Shown here: positions 1 through 10,824 of the stretch, one piece after another | Layout: each line of letters opens with the position of its first letter | How positions within the stretch are numbered: the stretch's first letter is position 1 | Assembly: GCA_022559845.1 (NCBI GenBank) | Contig: CM040125.1 | Location: forward strand, 327,987,829-328,051,828 | Reading direction: 5' to 3' | DNA length: 64,000 bases | From: Amorphophallus konjac | Taxonomy: Eukaryota > Streptophyta > Magnoliopsida > Alismatales > Araceae | Notes under the pieces: generated by a model | The model's database searches: none | What the model was told of the DNA's origin: nothing | Seen by the model: the letters and a program-made list of their open reading frames with translations, nothing else | Translations under genes and position numbers: made by a program

Positions 1-1327
1 TAACAAAAATAGTTTCCAAATTTGATCCATAGACCTTACTCATCACTGGACTGTAGCCCAGCCCCCTTTTCTCAAAAGTAGAGCTAGAAACAGAATATGT
101 CTGAATTTTATTTTCAAAGATCTTTTTATTTACAGGGTTATAACCTAACCCCTCCTTCTGAAAATTGACTTTTACTCCCAGCAGTTTGTTCAGATTTTCT
201 TGCCCATCAACAAATTTAGACAAAGATTTCCTTAAGTCTTGGATTTCTTCTTCTAAAGAGGCAATGTGTAACTCATAACTTGCAGTCTCTTGTTCACTGC
301 AATTGACAGCCTCATTCAAGACTTTGTTGGCAATTATGTATTTCTCAACTTCCTTTCTCAACTCATCAATTTCTTCTGAATTATTGGACACCACATGTTT
401 ACCATTTTCAAATGTCAGCAATCTCTCTGATAAGATGGTGTTCAACTGTTTTAGTTTCTCAATTTCTTCCTTTAGTCTGTCATTCTGAATTAATTCGTTT
501 ATCAAAATCTGATCATCAGAGTCAGTTTCAGATTTTCTTCCATCCTTAAAAGTTTTCAAGTCTTTTTGCAGTTTCTCAATATTTTTCTATAATTCAAAGT
601 TGACAGACTTAATGGCTTCAGATTTTTTAGCAAGTACTTTATTTTCAATCCTGAGCTTCTCTAAACTTTCCTTGCTTTCAACTGAGGATTTTCTCAGGGA
701 ATCAATCTCACTCACATGATTCTTATTTCCATTGATTAGCACATCATTTTATTTTTTCAGCATTTGTAGATTAGACACACAGGCATCATGAGAACTCTTC
801 AATTCAGCACATTTTTTACAGTCAGACCTTGAATTATCTAATCCCTTATTCCTTTTCAATTTTTTATATCATTTTTGCAATTTTTCATATGACTCAGATA
901 AATCGCTGTAAGCATTTTCCCAATCTTCTATAGAAAAGTTCTCGAAGAGGTTTACCTCTTCTTCATTCTCCTCCACCTCTTGGCTGGTACTGTGGTCACT
1001 TCTGCTAACCATCATGCATGTGCTTTCATTTCTCCTGTGGGCTAGCTTCAGCTGGTCCATAATATCCTTGGCGGATCTGCAATCATGGAAACAAGAATGC
1101 AAGGCTTTATCAGTCGCTGTTAACATTAGGTTTAAGGCCTTTTGATTCTCTCAGAACATCTGATTCTCACTGTCCGTCCACTTGGACCTTCTCTTGGGCA
1201 GTTCATACGGACCTTGTGAAATCAACTTCCACAAGTCCTTATCAGCTTGTTTAACAAACATGCGAAAAACACTGAAGCATATGTCAAAATCAGGTCCCTT
1301 AAAAATCGGTGGATTAGCCATTGCCAT
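1..1327 (-). pseudogene. Element F: Sirevirus-type gag (5' part, broken)
   Basis: Minus-strand frame starting at an ATG whose first base is 1327 (reads MAMANPPIFKG) and running off the left edge. Residues ~1-60 resemble the N-terminal gag domain of Ty1/copia Sireviruses (conserved LW-x-L-I-x-x-G-P-x-E-L-P segment). The rest is Glu/Lys/Leu-rich coiled coil, as in gags of elements A, B and C here. Gag would form the virus-like particle that packages element RNA. Four in-frame stops (about 1148-1150, 866-868, 749-751, 587-589) break it, yet the frame never shifts. The zinc knuckles and pol, if present, lie outside the window. The start is chosen because it lies about 100 bp inside the primer site and matches the start in element A. 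Confidence 0.8.
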
Positions 1328-1430
1328 CAGTTCAAACGAACAGATATCAAACACTAACTGACAAGCAAAATAATGCACACAGGAAACACGTAGAGGATCC
1401 TCTGAGAATCGTTGGATTCTGAACCAGAGA

Positions 1431-1444
1431 CCGCTCTGATACCA
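1431..1444 (-). other. Element F primer binding site
   Basis: On the minus strand this reads TGGTATCAGAGCGG, the standard plant sequence complementary to the 3' end of initiator tRNA-Met. It lies two bases inside the LTR end at 1447, which fixes element F orientation (minus) and shows that 1447-3593 is its 5' LTR. Confidence 0.9.
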
Positions 1445-1668
1445 ATTGATAGGTCCAGAGGGGGGTGAATGGACCTTTACCAGTAAAACATTGAGGATTA
1501 AAAAATAAGTTCTCAATTAGGAGTTTCCGAAAAAGATCTTAATGGCCAAACACTAACCGCGCAGAACGATCAGCTAGGAAGATAGAGATGGGTCGGCCTA
1601 GACAAGCATCTACCGAATAGATCCAAAACCAGAATAGAAACCAAACACACTGCGCCAGGGATTTTTAA

Positions 1669-1729
1669 GGTGGTTCGGTCAGACCTCCAGTCTGCCTACG
1701 TCCACCCCTCACTTCAAACCGAAGTGAGG
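1669..1729 (-). other. Conserved LTR hairpin module, element F copy
   Basis: Read on the minus strand: a 9-bp perfect hairpin CCTCACTTC / GAAGTGAGG (1729-1707), then GGTGG (1706-1702) pairing with CCACC (1673-1669) around an inner stem CAGAC / GTCTG. The flanking bases GGACGTAGG and CCGAACCACCTTAAAAATC match the modules in elements G, B, C and A, while the paired bases differ. Confidence 0.7.
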
Positions 1730-1779
1730 CTTCCACTAGCACCGGCTAGCCAAGCAGACTCAGTCTGCGACAACGGCTG

Positions 1780-2060
1780 ATTCACAGCTTCACCAGGGGA
1801 ACACCCTCCCCTCTTCCTCCACACCCGGAGGGAACCCTAAGGACGCCAAGTCCCTAGAAACTAGGAAACAAGTTCCTCTTCCTCCAACCGGAGGGAACAC
1901 TAGTGATCTGCAGTCACTAGAACCAGAGACCAAGGTCTCTCTTCCTCTGAAGCCCAGAGGGAACCCACAAGGAGCACACGGCCACTTGCAACTGGAGACA
2001 GCGTCTTCCTTCTCCTGAAAACAGAACAGGAGGACCACCGATCTCAACCTGAGAATCGGA
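1780..2060 (-). repeat. Element F leader hairpin array
   Basis: Irregular repeat of about 60-65 bp in the LTR leader. On the plus strand, CTTCCTC or CTTCCTT blocks are followed after a short gap by GAGGGAA, GGAGGGAA or CAGGAGG, and so can pair. Other self-complementary pieces lie between them: CTAGTGA/TCACTAG (about 1900-1920), GAGACC/GGTCTC (about 1925-1940) and CTAG/CTAG pairs. Predicted open frames here are a by-product of low stop density; I see no protein. Confidence 0.5.
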
Positions 2061-2387
2061 GACAAAACTAGAACAGTAAGGAAAGATCAAAAATAAGAAA
2101 CTAAAAAGATATAGCAGACTGAATGCTGGAACGATAAAACACGGAATATAACTCACAATAGAGCAAACTGGTTCGGATTTGATCCTGAAACCAGAATCCT
2201 TCTTCTTCTTCTTCTTTCTGAACTCTCAGCTTCGAGCTCTCTCTCTCTCTCACTCTCTCTGCTATTCTCCCTCTTCTTCAGTTTCTGCCCTCTATTTTCT
2301 TCTCTTCTTTTGCTGGATCGAACTCTCTGCACTTCTGCTTTCTCTTTTTCCCTTTCGATCAACCTTCATCTGTGGACGAAGGCTTCA

Positions 2388-2503
2388 ATATATAGCAGCA
2401 GCAGGTGGATAAGGTACAGAATGCGTGTGCCTCCCACACTCGATCCAGAACCTTCTTTCCACGTGCCCTTATAGCATTGGTTCCTTTAGTATTGGATCAC
2501 GTG
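2388..2503 (-). promoter_or_regulatory. Element F LTR promoter: two G-boxes and TATA box
   Basis: On the minus strand two CACGTG G-boxes (2503-2498 and 2465-2460) precede a TATA box (about 2394-2388) within TGCTGCTGCTATATAT. The same order (two CACGTG, a CACACGC stretch, CCTGCTGCTGCTATATAT) occurs in both LTRs of element A, although the LTRs are otherwise largely different. G-boxes are bound by plant bZIP and bHLH factors; any stress response of this copy is inference. Confidence 0.7.
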
Positions 2504-2639
2504 CAGCCCAGTCACTGGGGAATATTCTTCCTCGGACCACCTTCTTCTTTTTGTTTTTCTTCTTCTCCTGTAAAGAGATTAAAACCATTAATACTCAGGG
2601 TTCTATATATATATATATATACCTGAAATAAGTCGGTTG

Positions 2640-3500
2640 ACACTCAAGCTAAAGCTGCACGAGGTGTGTAGGAACAACAAAAGGTGCACTATACTGAGAA
2701 CGACATGAGGTACTTAAGATGACTACAGCACGAGATAAAGAGAGAACGACACGAGGTACCACAGTAACAAAGCTAACACTACAAAGAGAACGACACGAAG
2801 TCAGATGAGAACAGCACGAGGTGAGAAGGAAATAACACGGAGTAAAACGGTAGTAAAACACGCGATCAGAGGAAACCTGGACGAAGATAGAAAGAAATAA
2901 CACGAAGACATAAAAATAACACTAAGACACAAACACAGAAATAACATGAAGACTCAAACACAAAAATAACACGAAAACACAAACACAGAAACAACACGAA
3001 GAACGACCAATCAAAACGACTAAGTTGACTCGAGGTCATCGGTGAATCAATACGAGAATCAACACGAAATATCAAACAGCAAAGGGAACGGCACAAAGTG
3101 AAACGACACTTTACACTAAAATGACTTGAAGACACAGGAAAACGACTCGAAAACGAGGACGACACGGGCTGAAAACAACTCGAAGATGAAAACAGAAATC
3201 GACACGAAGTGTGGTCACAAAGCAAAAAGGACACGGGGTCTAGGAAAAACAACACGAAGACAGAAGACGGGAACGGCTACAACGACACGTGATAAAACAG
3301 TGAAAGCAGGAAAACGACTCGAGTAACTACAGTAAATGACACGAAAATACAAGAGCAAAAATAAAAAGGATGACTCGAGATGAGCAACTAAATACTGAAG
3401 AAACGACACGAGGTTCACAGGAAAACGACTCGAAGTTCATCAGAACAAATCGAGCTGCTTCAGTAAACAGCACGAAGACAACCCCTGAAAATAACTGAAG
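2640..3500 (-). repeat. Element F U3 motif array (CACGAG type)
   Basis: Nearly 900 bp of irregularly spaced short motifs, on the plus strand AACGACACGAGGT, AATAACACGAAGAC and GACTCGAAG, every 15-40 bp. It sits upstream of the G-boxes in U3. No coding signal; open frames here are artefacts of the repeat. Confidence 0.65.
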
Positions 3501-3593
3501 TGACTCGAAAGTTTATTTTCCACAGAGAAATATTTTTTGTTCTCCACTAAGGCTCATAGTGTTGTCATCCTCAAAACATGTAAAGACTCAACA

Positions 3594-6124
3594 GGCTAGC
3601 ATGGAGCCCTTGAACACAATCCGTACTCGATCTTGCATCTTCAAGTTATAAATCCAGCTACTTTCATGAAATATAACAATAATTTTGGCCAATAATTCAA
3701 TTCTAAATAACAAGTTAAATGATCGAGTAACCAAGGTATAGAACGTACCAAAATTTTATATGAGTTCAAAGAATGATTCAAAATAAAAGAACATTATACT
3801 CCGGCGGCAATCCGGCATCATAACGGTACTCTCATTAAGTTTCATATTTTAATATTAACTTGTTAAACATGTGTTTGAGACTCCAGATAATCCAAAGACC
3901 ATCTAGGAACTAAAGAAAACCAACCCCAAAATTCAAACCTTGTGTTAGACTAAATCAGAGAATAAGTGATCGCTTCCTGGACCGTTTCACTTAGAAAGCG
4001 ATCAGAGTCTAGACCATTTAATAAAATAGAGTCGACGTAGGAAAAAGAGTGTTGACGTAGGAAAACTTGCTAGAGCCTTGCGGTCTAGTGAAGGGCCACT
4101 TAATATCCTTTAGCGGCCTAGTGAATGGCCGCTAACAGAATCAGACGGTCGTCCAGAGGGCCGCTAAGGTCCAGAACACAGCAAACGTCGGTAAAGTGCT
4201 TTCTAGACATTTTGGGTTTTGATGGTACAACCAGCTCGGCGTCCTAGTGGGAACCCCAGGCTCACCGAGTCTTACGGAGGCCTTGAAACAAGATCACCTA
4301 GTCCGGCGAAAGGAATATCCAACGGAGAGGATCACAAGTCCAAGAGAGTGTGCTTATAAGTGCAAAGTGTAACTAATGGTCACATACCGGAGTATATGCC
4401 ATGTACTTAAAAAAATAACTCATAAGATAGAAGAGATCGTGATAACACATCGATAAATTCGAAACTAGACAAGTCATGAATCATATAAAATTTAAATGTA
4501 ATTATAAAAGTATATGGTTTTGGCATGAAATTAACTTAAGTTTTAAAATAAGTTCCAAGTGCATAAAGAACATGAAATCTACAAGGAAGCACAATTAATA
4601 TACCCCCATATATGATGTCAATACTTAAAACGGGGTCTAGACCTACCTAACTAGGCTTATCATAAGATAATTAAGGCTATTCTACATCATGTTTCGGGTT
4701 AACACTAACACATAACTCAGAGATATAAACGGTCTCGTGATGGCCATTTCACTGAGCTAAGCGGTCTATCATTGGGCCGCTTATGAAAGTCAGGTTGTCT
4801 AGAAAAGGACCGTTTATGCCTGTCTACTATAAACAACAATTAAACGAAAAAATGTGAAAATCTAGGACCCATAAATGTATAATAAAACATGGCAATGGGT
4901 AGATATGGCCTGATAACACCATGTCAAGATATGAAGATGCATGGGTTGAGTGAAATAAACAAACAATTATCATTTTCTTGTTTAAAGGTTAGGTTCATGC
5001 ATGCTATGATAACCCTAGATGCATAGTCAAGATAAAACATCAAATACTCCGTGTAGAAAATATGAAATTGACTGCAAGAAGAGGGATTTTATTCCTAACA
5101 TTGATTTTAAGCCATTCAAGAGATAACCTACCTCTGGTAGTGTTCTTAAACTTCAAATTTCTGACCTGAAGTTGACCGTAGTTCCTGCACGTCCTGTGCT
5201 AAGTCAGCAACTTCCCGTCCCTCTATCTCCCGATTCTCTTGACCTAAAGCCACGAAATTTTGAGGGTAAGAAGAGGGTACTAAAAGGAACAAATAGTTAT
5301 AAAGAACTTCTATCTAATTACCTCGTTTAGGGTTTCTAATTTACTAATCAATATGGCTCGGTCGCACAAGTTCCTGGGTTGCTTGTACTGAACCAGTGTC
5401 TTTGCAGGTCTCAATCTTCTTGATGGCTTGATCTCCTAAGATGAAATTTGGAGGGCAGTTAGACCTTAGTATTATAGGAAAAATATTCTAATGAACCTAT
5501 CTCAGAAAATGCCTCCTTACCTTAGTTCCACGTGAGCCAAACGTAAGGGTCGCTCATGTGAAACTTTATGTCTATTTATAAGGTTAGCTAGGGTTTTGAG
5601 GATTAGAATGAGTCTAGAGTCCCAATTATGTTTTCAATTCAATCCTCTAGCATACTGGACTCTTCTAACTAAGGTATAACATCGATTATAGGTGATTAGG
5701 ATGCCAAAGTTCTAAGCTTTTCGCATTTTCTTCTATTCACAGAACTGGGGTTGCCTAGCGGTCTAGCTTAGGACCACTTTCAATAGCCAAGCGGTCGCCC
5801 GATAGACCGTTTGTGACTTTGGGAACCGAGTTTGAATCATTTCAAACTCTTGGTCATATATCTGTTGTTTTATCCTCTAATTAGTATATTTAGCCTCTAA
5901 ATTCTGTGAATATCCTATTTTAAGCTTCTAGAATGTGGGCCAAACCTTGTGGGCTTGGTTTTGGGCTATTTTGGTCTTATTTAAGAATTAGATAGATGTT
6001 GGGCTTGATTTAATTAACTATAATTTATTTAATGGCCCATTAACTTCTATTTATTTCTAGAAAATCTTAGAAAATATGAATATATTCAAGAAAATTCTAA
6101 ATATTAAAATCTTGGGGTATTACA
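3594..6124 (-). mobile_element. Element E 3' LTR (chromovirus, left part cut by F)
   Basis: Minus-strand 3' LTR starting TGTAATACCCC at 6124, preceded by a purine tract. From 3594 it aligns throughout with the 5' LTR copy at 11607-14118, with scattered substitutions and small indels. The remaining ~780 bp (equivalent to 10825-11606) was separated by insertion of F. It contains several GGTC...GACC palindromes (about 3967-4030, 4075-4170, 4735-4825, 5755-5815). No gene is seen in it. Confidence 0.88.
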
Positions 6125-6142
6125 CCCTCCCCCACTTAAGAG
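6125..6142 (-). other. Element E polypurine tract
   Basis: The minus strand reads CTCTTAAGTGGGGGAGGG directly before the LTR start TGTAATACCCC. This is the plus-strand DNA priming site of the retrotransposon and confirms that 3594-6124 is the 3' LTR. Confidence 0.88.
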
Positions 6143-6173
6143 AATTTGGTCCCGAAATTCTAATTCATAGACT

Positions 6174-7178
6174 TTAAAGGAGAGTGTACTTACATTCAAA
6201 TAGATCAAGAAATCTCTGGCGCATGGCTTCCTCCGTTTCCCATGTTGCTTCATGTGGGCAAGATTTGGTCCACTGAACTTTGACCATGGGAATGGTTTTA
6301 TTTCGTAGTTGATGTACCTCTTGTTCAATTATTTTGATTGGCTTCAGCTCGTACGTTAAATCCTTTTGGATCTCCAGATTATCATACGTGATAACATGGA
6401 ATGGATCATAGACATATTTCTTTAACATAGAGACATGGAATACATCATGAACTCCTACCAATTGAGGGGGTAAAGCTAGTCGATACGCCACCTCTCCAAC
6501 CCTTTCAAGAATTTCAAAAGGGCCAATGAATCTTGGTGTAAGCTTGCCTTTGATGCCGAACCTTCGAATACCTTGACCCGGAGAGACCTTGAGAAATACA
6601 TGGTCACCTTCTTGACATTCCAGGTCACGCCTTCGATTATCATCATATGATTTCTGTCTATCTTGGGCTACCTTGAGTCTTTCTCAAATTAGCTTAACTT
6701 TCTCAGTAGTATCCCTTATCATTTCTAGACCTAGAAGTTTTCTTTACCCAACTTCACTCTAGCAGATAGGTGAGCGACAGCTTCTCCCATATAATGTCTC
6801 AAATGGTGTCATTTGAATGCTAGCTTGATAACTATTATTGTAGGCAAATTCCACTAAAGGTAAATGGTCGTGCCAGCTTCCACCGAAGTCTATTACACAT
6901 GCTCTCAGCATATCTTCTACCATTTGATTGGTTCTTTCGGTTTGTCCATTAGTTTACGGATGAAACACAGTGCTAAAATTTAATCGGGTCCCCAAAGAAT
7001 GTTGCAGACCCTTCCAGAATTATGAAGTAAATCGAGGGTCTCGATCGAAAATAATAGTGACTGGGACACCATGTAACTTAACAATCTCCTTTATGTATAA
7101 GGCAACCAAGATATCCATAGACCATCGACTTTTAATAGGTAGAAAATGTGCCGATTTTTTTAAACGATCTATGATCAC
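6174..7178 (-). pseudogene. Element E integrase core and chromodomain (broken)
   Basis: Last third of the E polyprotein. After a stop at the start of the integrase core (7176-7178), the frame continues with recognisable core sequence (about 7178-6700), including the HP-x-TNGQTER region near 6955 and the FAYNNSY segment near 6840. It then runs to the C-terminal domain (about 6650-6480, GPFEIL) and a chromodomain-like tail (about 6400-6190, VKVQW...ATWE). Integrase inserts element DNA; the chromodomain in chromoviruses steers it to chromatin marks. Stops interrupt it at several points (W or R/Q-type codons), all in one frame. The end is the in-frame stop about 50 bp before the polypurine tract. 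Confidence 0.85.
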
Positions 7179-8252
7179 CTATATTCCATCATGTTCACCT
7201 CTTGACTTAGGCAGTCCCATGATAAAGTCCATCCCTATACTTTCCCATTTCCATTCCGGAATTTCCAAAGGATGTAGTTTTCTCGCAGTCCTTTGATGTT
7301 CTGCTTTAATCTTTTGACAAGTGAGGCAACGTGACACATAGTCCGCTACTTCCCTTTTCATGTTAGGCCACCAATAATTCCTTTTAAGATCTTGATATAT
7401 CTTAGTAGCATCAGGGTGAATGGCGTACTTAGATTTATGAGCTTCTTCTATGATTAATTTCTTAGTATCCACGTGATTCGGTATACAAACTCTTCCCCTG
7501 AATAATAATCTTCCATTATTTGCAATCGAGAAATCCGGCTGTTGCTCCATATTGGCTTTAATCTCCAACAACACAGGGTCATTATCTTGGAGTTTGACTA
7601 GATCTTCTATTAATATGGGTTGTGCCCAGATATTGGCTATAAAGCAATCCTCTTTCTTCTTCATATTAATATCTAAATTCAACTGAGCAAATTTATAAAC
7701 AAGATTGGTCATACCTTTCATGAGACTTGATAGCTTTCCCATCGATTTTCGACTGAGCGCATCGACAACAGCATTCGCCTTGGCAGGATGATATTGGATA
7801 GTAAAATCAAAGTCCTTAAGGTACTCCAACCATCGCCTTTGCCTCATATTTAGTTTTTTCTGAGAGAATAGATATTTCAAGCTCTTATGGTCCGAATAGA
7901 CCGTGAATTTCTCTCTATAAAGGTAGTGACACCAAATCTTCAAGGCAAATATAACTACAGCCAGATCCAGATCATGAACGTGATAATTTTCCTAATGCCG
8001 CTTTAATTATCTTGAAGCATAGCAAATCATATTGCCATTTTGCATGAGTACACAACCTAGACCAACGCCAGATGTATCGGTATAAACTTCAAAGCCGACA
8101 CCTTCTACGGGCAATGCCAGTATAGGTGCCGTAGTGAGATGCTCTTTAAGGGCTAAGAACTTTTCTTCACATTCCTTTGTCCACTCGAAAGGATTTTCCT
8201 TCCTGGTGAGTTTTGTTAAAGGAGCGGCAATTTTGGAGAAATATCTGATAAA
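7179..8252 (-). pseudogene. Element E RNase H and integrase zinc domain (broken)
   Basis: Continues the polyprotein frame past a stop at about 8250. RNase H lies at about 8180-7740 (EVYTDTSGVGLGCVLMQ, then YSDHKSLKYLF and an ANAVVDALSRK end), with two further stops near 8000-7985. The HHCC zinc domain of integrase follows at about 7450-7310 (H-x-x-x-H spacing ending CLTCQ), then the beginning of the core (WKWESIGMDFI). RNase H removes the RNA of the RNA:DNA hybrid; the zinc domain helps integrase assemble. The order RT-RH-INT is that of Ty3/gypsy, not copia. Confidence 0.85.
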
Positions 8253-8867
8253 TCACCAATAATAACCAGCCAGGCCGACGAAACTTCGAACTTTAGATAT
8301 TGTGTTTGGTCGGCTCCAGTTCTTAACAGCTTCAACCTTAGAAGGATCTACTGTAATGCCTTCTTTAGAAATAATATGGCCAAGGAAAGAGACTTCCTTA
8401 AGCCAAAATTCACATTTATTTAACTTAGCATAAAGTTTGTGTTCTCGCAAGGTTTGCAGGGCAACCCTTAAATGTTCCTCGTGTTCCTCCTTTGTCTTTG
8501 AATAGATGAGTATATCATCAATGAATACGACCACAAATTGGTCAAGATAAGGCATGAACACATTATTCATCAGTTGCATGAATGTAGCATGTGCATTAGT
8601 TAAATCGAATGGCATAACCACAAATTCATAGCGTCCGTATTGGCTTCGGAAAGTAGTCTTGTAAATGTCTTTATCCTTGATCCTCAGATGATGATAGCTG
8701 GACCTAAGGTCGATCTTGGAGAAGTACTCATCGCCAGAAAGTTTGTCAAACAACTCATCAATACGCGGCAGTGGATATTTATTTTTAATAGTGAGTTGAT
8801 TCAACTGCCAGTAATCAATGCATAATCTGAGGGAACCGTCCTTCTTTTTGACAAATAAGACTGGCAC
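8253..8867 (-). pseudogene. Element E reverse transcriptase (broken)
   Basis: Gypsy-type reverse transcriptase palm and fingers: [19 protein letters not shown] at the start, [13 protein letters not shown] around the first catalytic Asp, and FIDDILIYS (plus-strand position about 8514-8525) as the Y/F-x-DD active site. It ends in [10 protein letters not shown] just before a stop. The last two residues before that stop look altered by C-to-T changes. It copies element RNA into DNA. It shares one frame with the gag-protease part upstream, separated by a stop at about 8886. Confidence 0.9.
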
Positions 8868-8888
8868 ACCCCAAGGGGATGTGCTAGG

Positions 8889-10586
8889 TCAAATAAAGCC
8901 TTTTTCTAGTAGCTCCTGAAGTTGCTTCTTTAGTTTCTTCAGTTCCGTGGGATACATCCTATAGTGATCTATTGACACTGGTGCTACTCCAGGTGTGAGT
9001 TCAATGGTAAAGTTAACCTCCCTTTCGGACGGTAAACCAGGTAACTCGGAAGGAAAAATATCAAGAAATTTCCTAACTACGAGGATTTCATCTATCTGAA
9101 TTTCCTTAGACTCGGTAACTACTACGGAGGCAAGAAAAGCTTCACATCCTTGCGAAATGAGTTTGCAAGCGTGAAGAGATGAAATAAGAGAGGGATGCTT
9201 CCTATATTTGATACCAAGAAAGGAAAATCGTGGGAGACCAGGTTTTTGAAAAGAAGTTATCCTACTGCGACAATTTATACAGGCGTCATGGTTTACAAGC
9301 CAATTAACTTCCAATATGGCATCGTAGCCTTCCATGTCGAGGCATACGAGATTAGTAGGAAGATTATGCCCTTCTACAGTGACTTCACTATTGGGGAAAT
9401 AAGTTTTCAATTCCGTTCCCGACCCTAAAGGAGTGACTATGGTTAAATCCGATGGTAAGGGAACATGTGAAATAGGTAATATTTTTGCAAAGGAATTAGC
9501 AATAAAAGAATGAGTAGCACCCGTATCAAATAACACAAAAGCAGGATGGGAATGAATATGAATTGTACCTTCAATGAGCCCCCCTTCTTTGATTGGTTCA
9601 TCCTCCAATACGACATTTAATCTAGCTTGCCGCTTCCGTCCACCATTGCTCCTTGTGGATGATTGCTCTTTCATTAGAGGACAGTCAGGCATGCGGTGCT
9701 CCCGACTTCCACATCTTAGGCATGTGCCCAAACGCTTCCAACATTCTTCGGCCGCATGACCGAACTTATCACAGAACGAGCAAGCTGCCATGACTTGCTT
9801 ATCTTCTTCTTTCGATTTCTTGTTCCGATGATCATCCTTGCTATCCCCATTTCGGGATCTCTTCTTGCTATCCCGAGAGTTATAGGTGATGCTAAAATTT
9901 TCTTGCTTCTTACCTCGCTGATCAGATTTTTGGCATGGCTCCTCCACTCTGACCTTGAGTTTATCGACCTTCTCCAAGGTCCGTTCACATAAATGTGTCC
10001 ATTGGACCATCTCTGCGTAGGTCCGAATATTTTGTGGGCCAAGTTGCTGGATGAAAATGGGTCGCAACCCATCCATAAAGCGATTTGCTTTAAGAAGATC
10101 CGTGCTCACTAGATGCTGAGCATAGGGTGCCAGACAAGAAAATTGTAATTCGTATTCTACCACCGACATCATACCTTGACGCAATGACGTAAATTCAGCC
10201 GCCTTTCTCTCCTTGACATGTTCGGAGAAATATTTAGCTCGAAAGAGCGTGAGAAATCCTTCCCAAGTGTGTGGGGCATCTGCAGGTGGTGCTGAAATAG
10301 ATTTCCACCATGTACGTGCGTCTTTGTTTAACTGAAATGTGTCAAGACGCACCTTCTCTTAGTCAGCGCATTGCATGACCTCGAAGATACGGTCCATCTC
10401 GTCAATCCAGTTTTCTGCTTCGTCCGGATTAGAAGAACCATTAAATCACGGAGGATTCAAACTCCAAAAATTATGGTGCAGATCACCAGCTCCTGCCCTA
10501 GCGTCCGCTTGAGCCATATTTTGCAAAGCTTGTGTAAGACCTGCAACGGTTTGTTGCATTCCTCCCCAATCGACACGATGAGTCAT
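8889..10586 (-). pseudogene. Element E gag and protease (broken)
   Basis: Frame starting at the ATG whose first base is 10586 (MTHRVDWGG). Two early stops (about 10440 and 10360) precede a clean 487-codon stretch, 10352-8889. Visible in order: Ty3-type gag (ARTWWKSISAPP, then FSEHVKERKAAEF), a basic linker, two zinc knuckles (CSFCDKFGHAAEEC and CLRCGSREHRMPDC), and an aspartic protease with DTGATHSFI near 9530. A linker (FPSELPGLPSEREVNFTIEL) leads into RT. Gag builds the particle and the protease cuts the polyprotein. Two knuckles are more than the single one common in many chromoviruses. The start is chosen because it is the first ATG in the polyprotein frame downstream of the primer site. 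Confidence 0.88.
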
Positions 10587-10804
10587 GGTAAGAGTAAGGT
10601 ACCTGAGAAGAGTAATAGATTTGTTAATTCTAATGGTATTGGTGGGTTTAATCTTAAAGAAAATTTCTAATTACTAGGTCATCCCAGGTTCTACCCAATT
10701 TCTCGCATGGGTGGAGATTTCTTTCCTTGTTTCATAGGCATGGGTCCTTAGGCCTTGGACTTAACCTATGACATGACATCTTTTTCTAGGACTTCTAGGC
10801 CTAG

Positions 10805-10817
10805 GGCTCTGATACCA
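10805..10817 (-). other. Element E primer binding site
   Basis: The minus strand reads TGGTATCAGAGCC, complementary to initiator tRNA-Met, eight bases inside the 5' LTR end at 10825. Confidence 0.9.
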
Positions 10818-10824
10818 CTATAAC

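Larger units (their letters stand above)
1447..3593 (-). mobile_element. Element F 5' LTR (Sirevirus-type), inserted in element E LTR
   Basis: LTR of about 2.15 kb. On the minus strand it starts TGTTGAGTC at 3593 and ends CTATCA at 1447, next to a primer site. The 5' end carries the typical Sirevirus phrase GATGACAACACTATGAG. In minus-strand order it holds a degenerate CACGAG-type motif array (about 3500-2640), two G-boxes, a TATA box (2394-2388), a CT/GA-rich leader, a set of small hairpins (about 2060-1780) and the conserved hairpin module (1729-1669). Position 3593 abuts GGCTAGCATGG, which is uninterrupted in the other LTR of element E (near 11607), so F jumped into E. The left end of F and its second target-site copy are outside the window. 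Confidence 0.88.

Noticed and set aside
8640..8825. Plus-strand frames antisense to E pol (also 6970-7296, 9195-9428, 9756-9992)
   Set aside because: Shadows of the minus-strand polyprotein.
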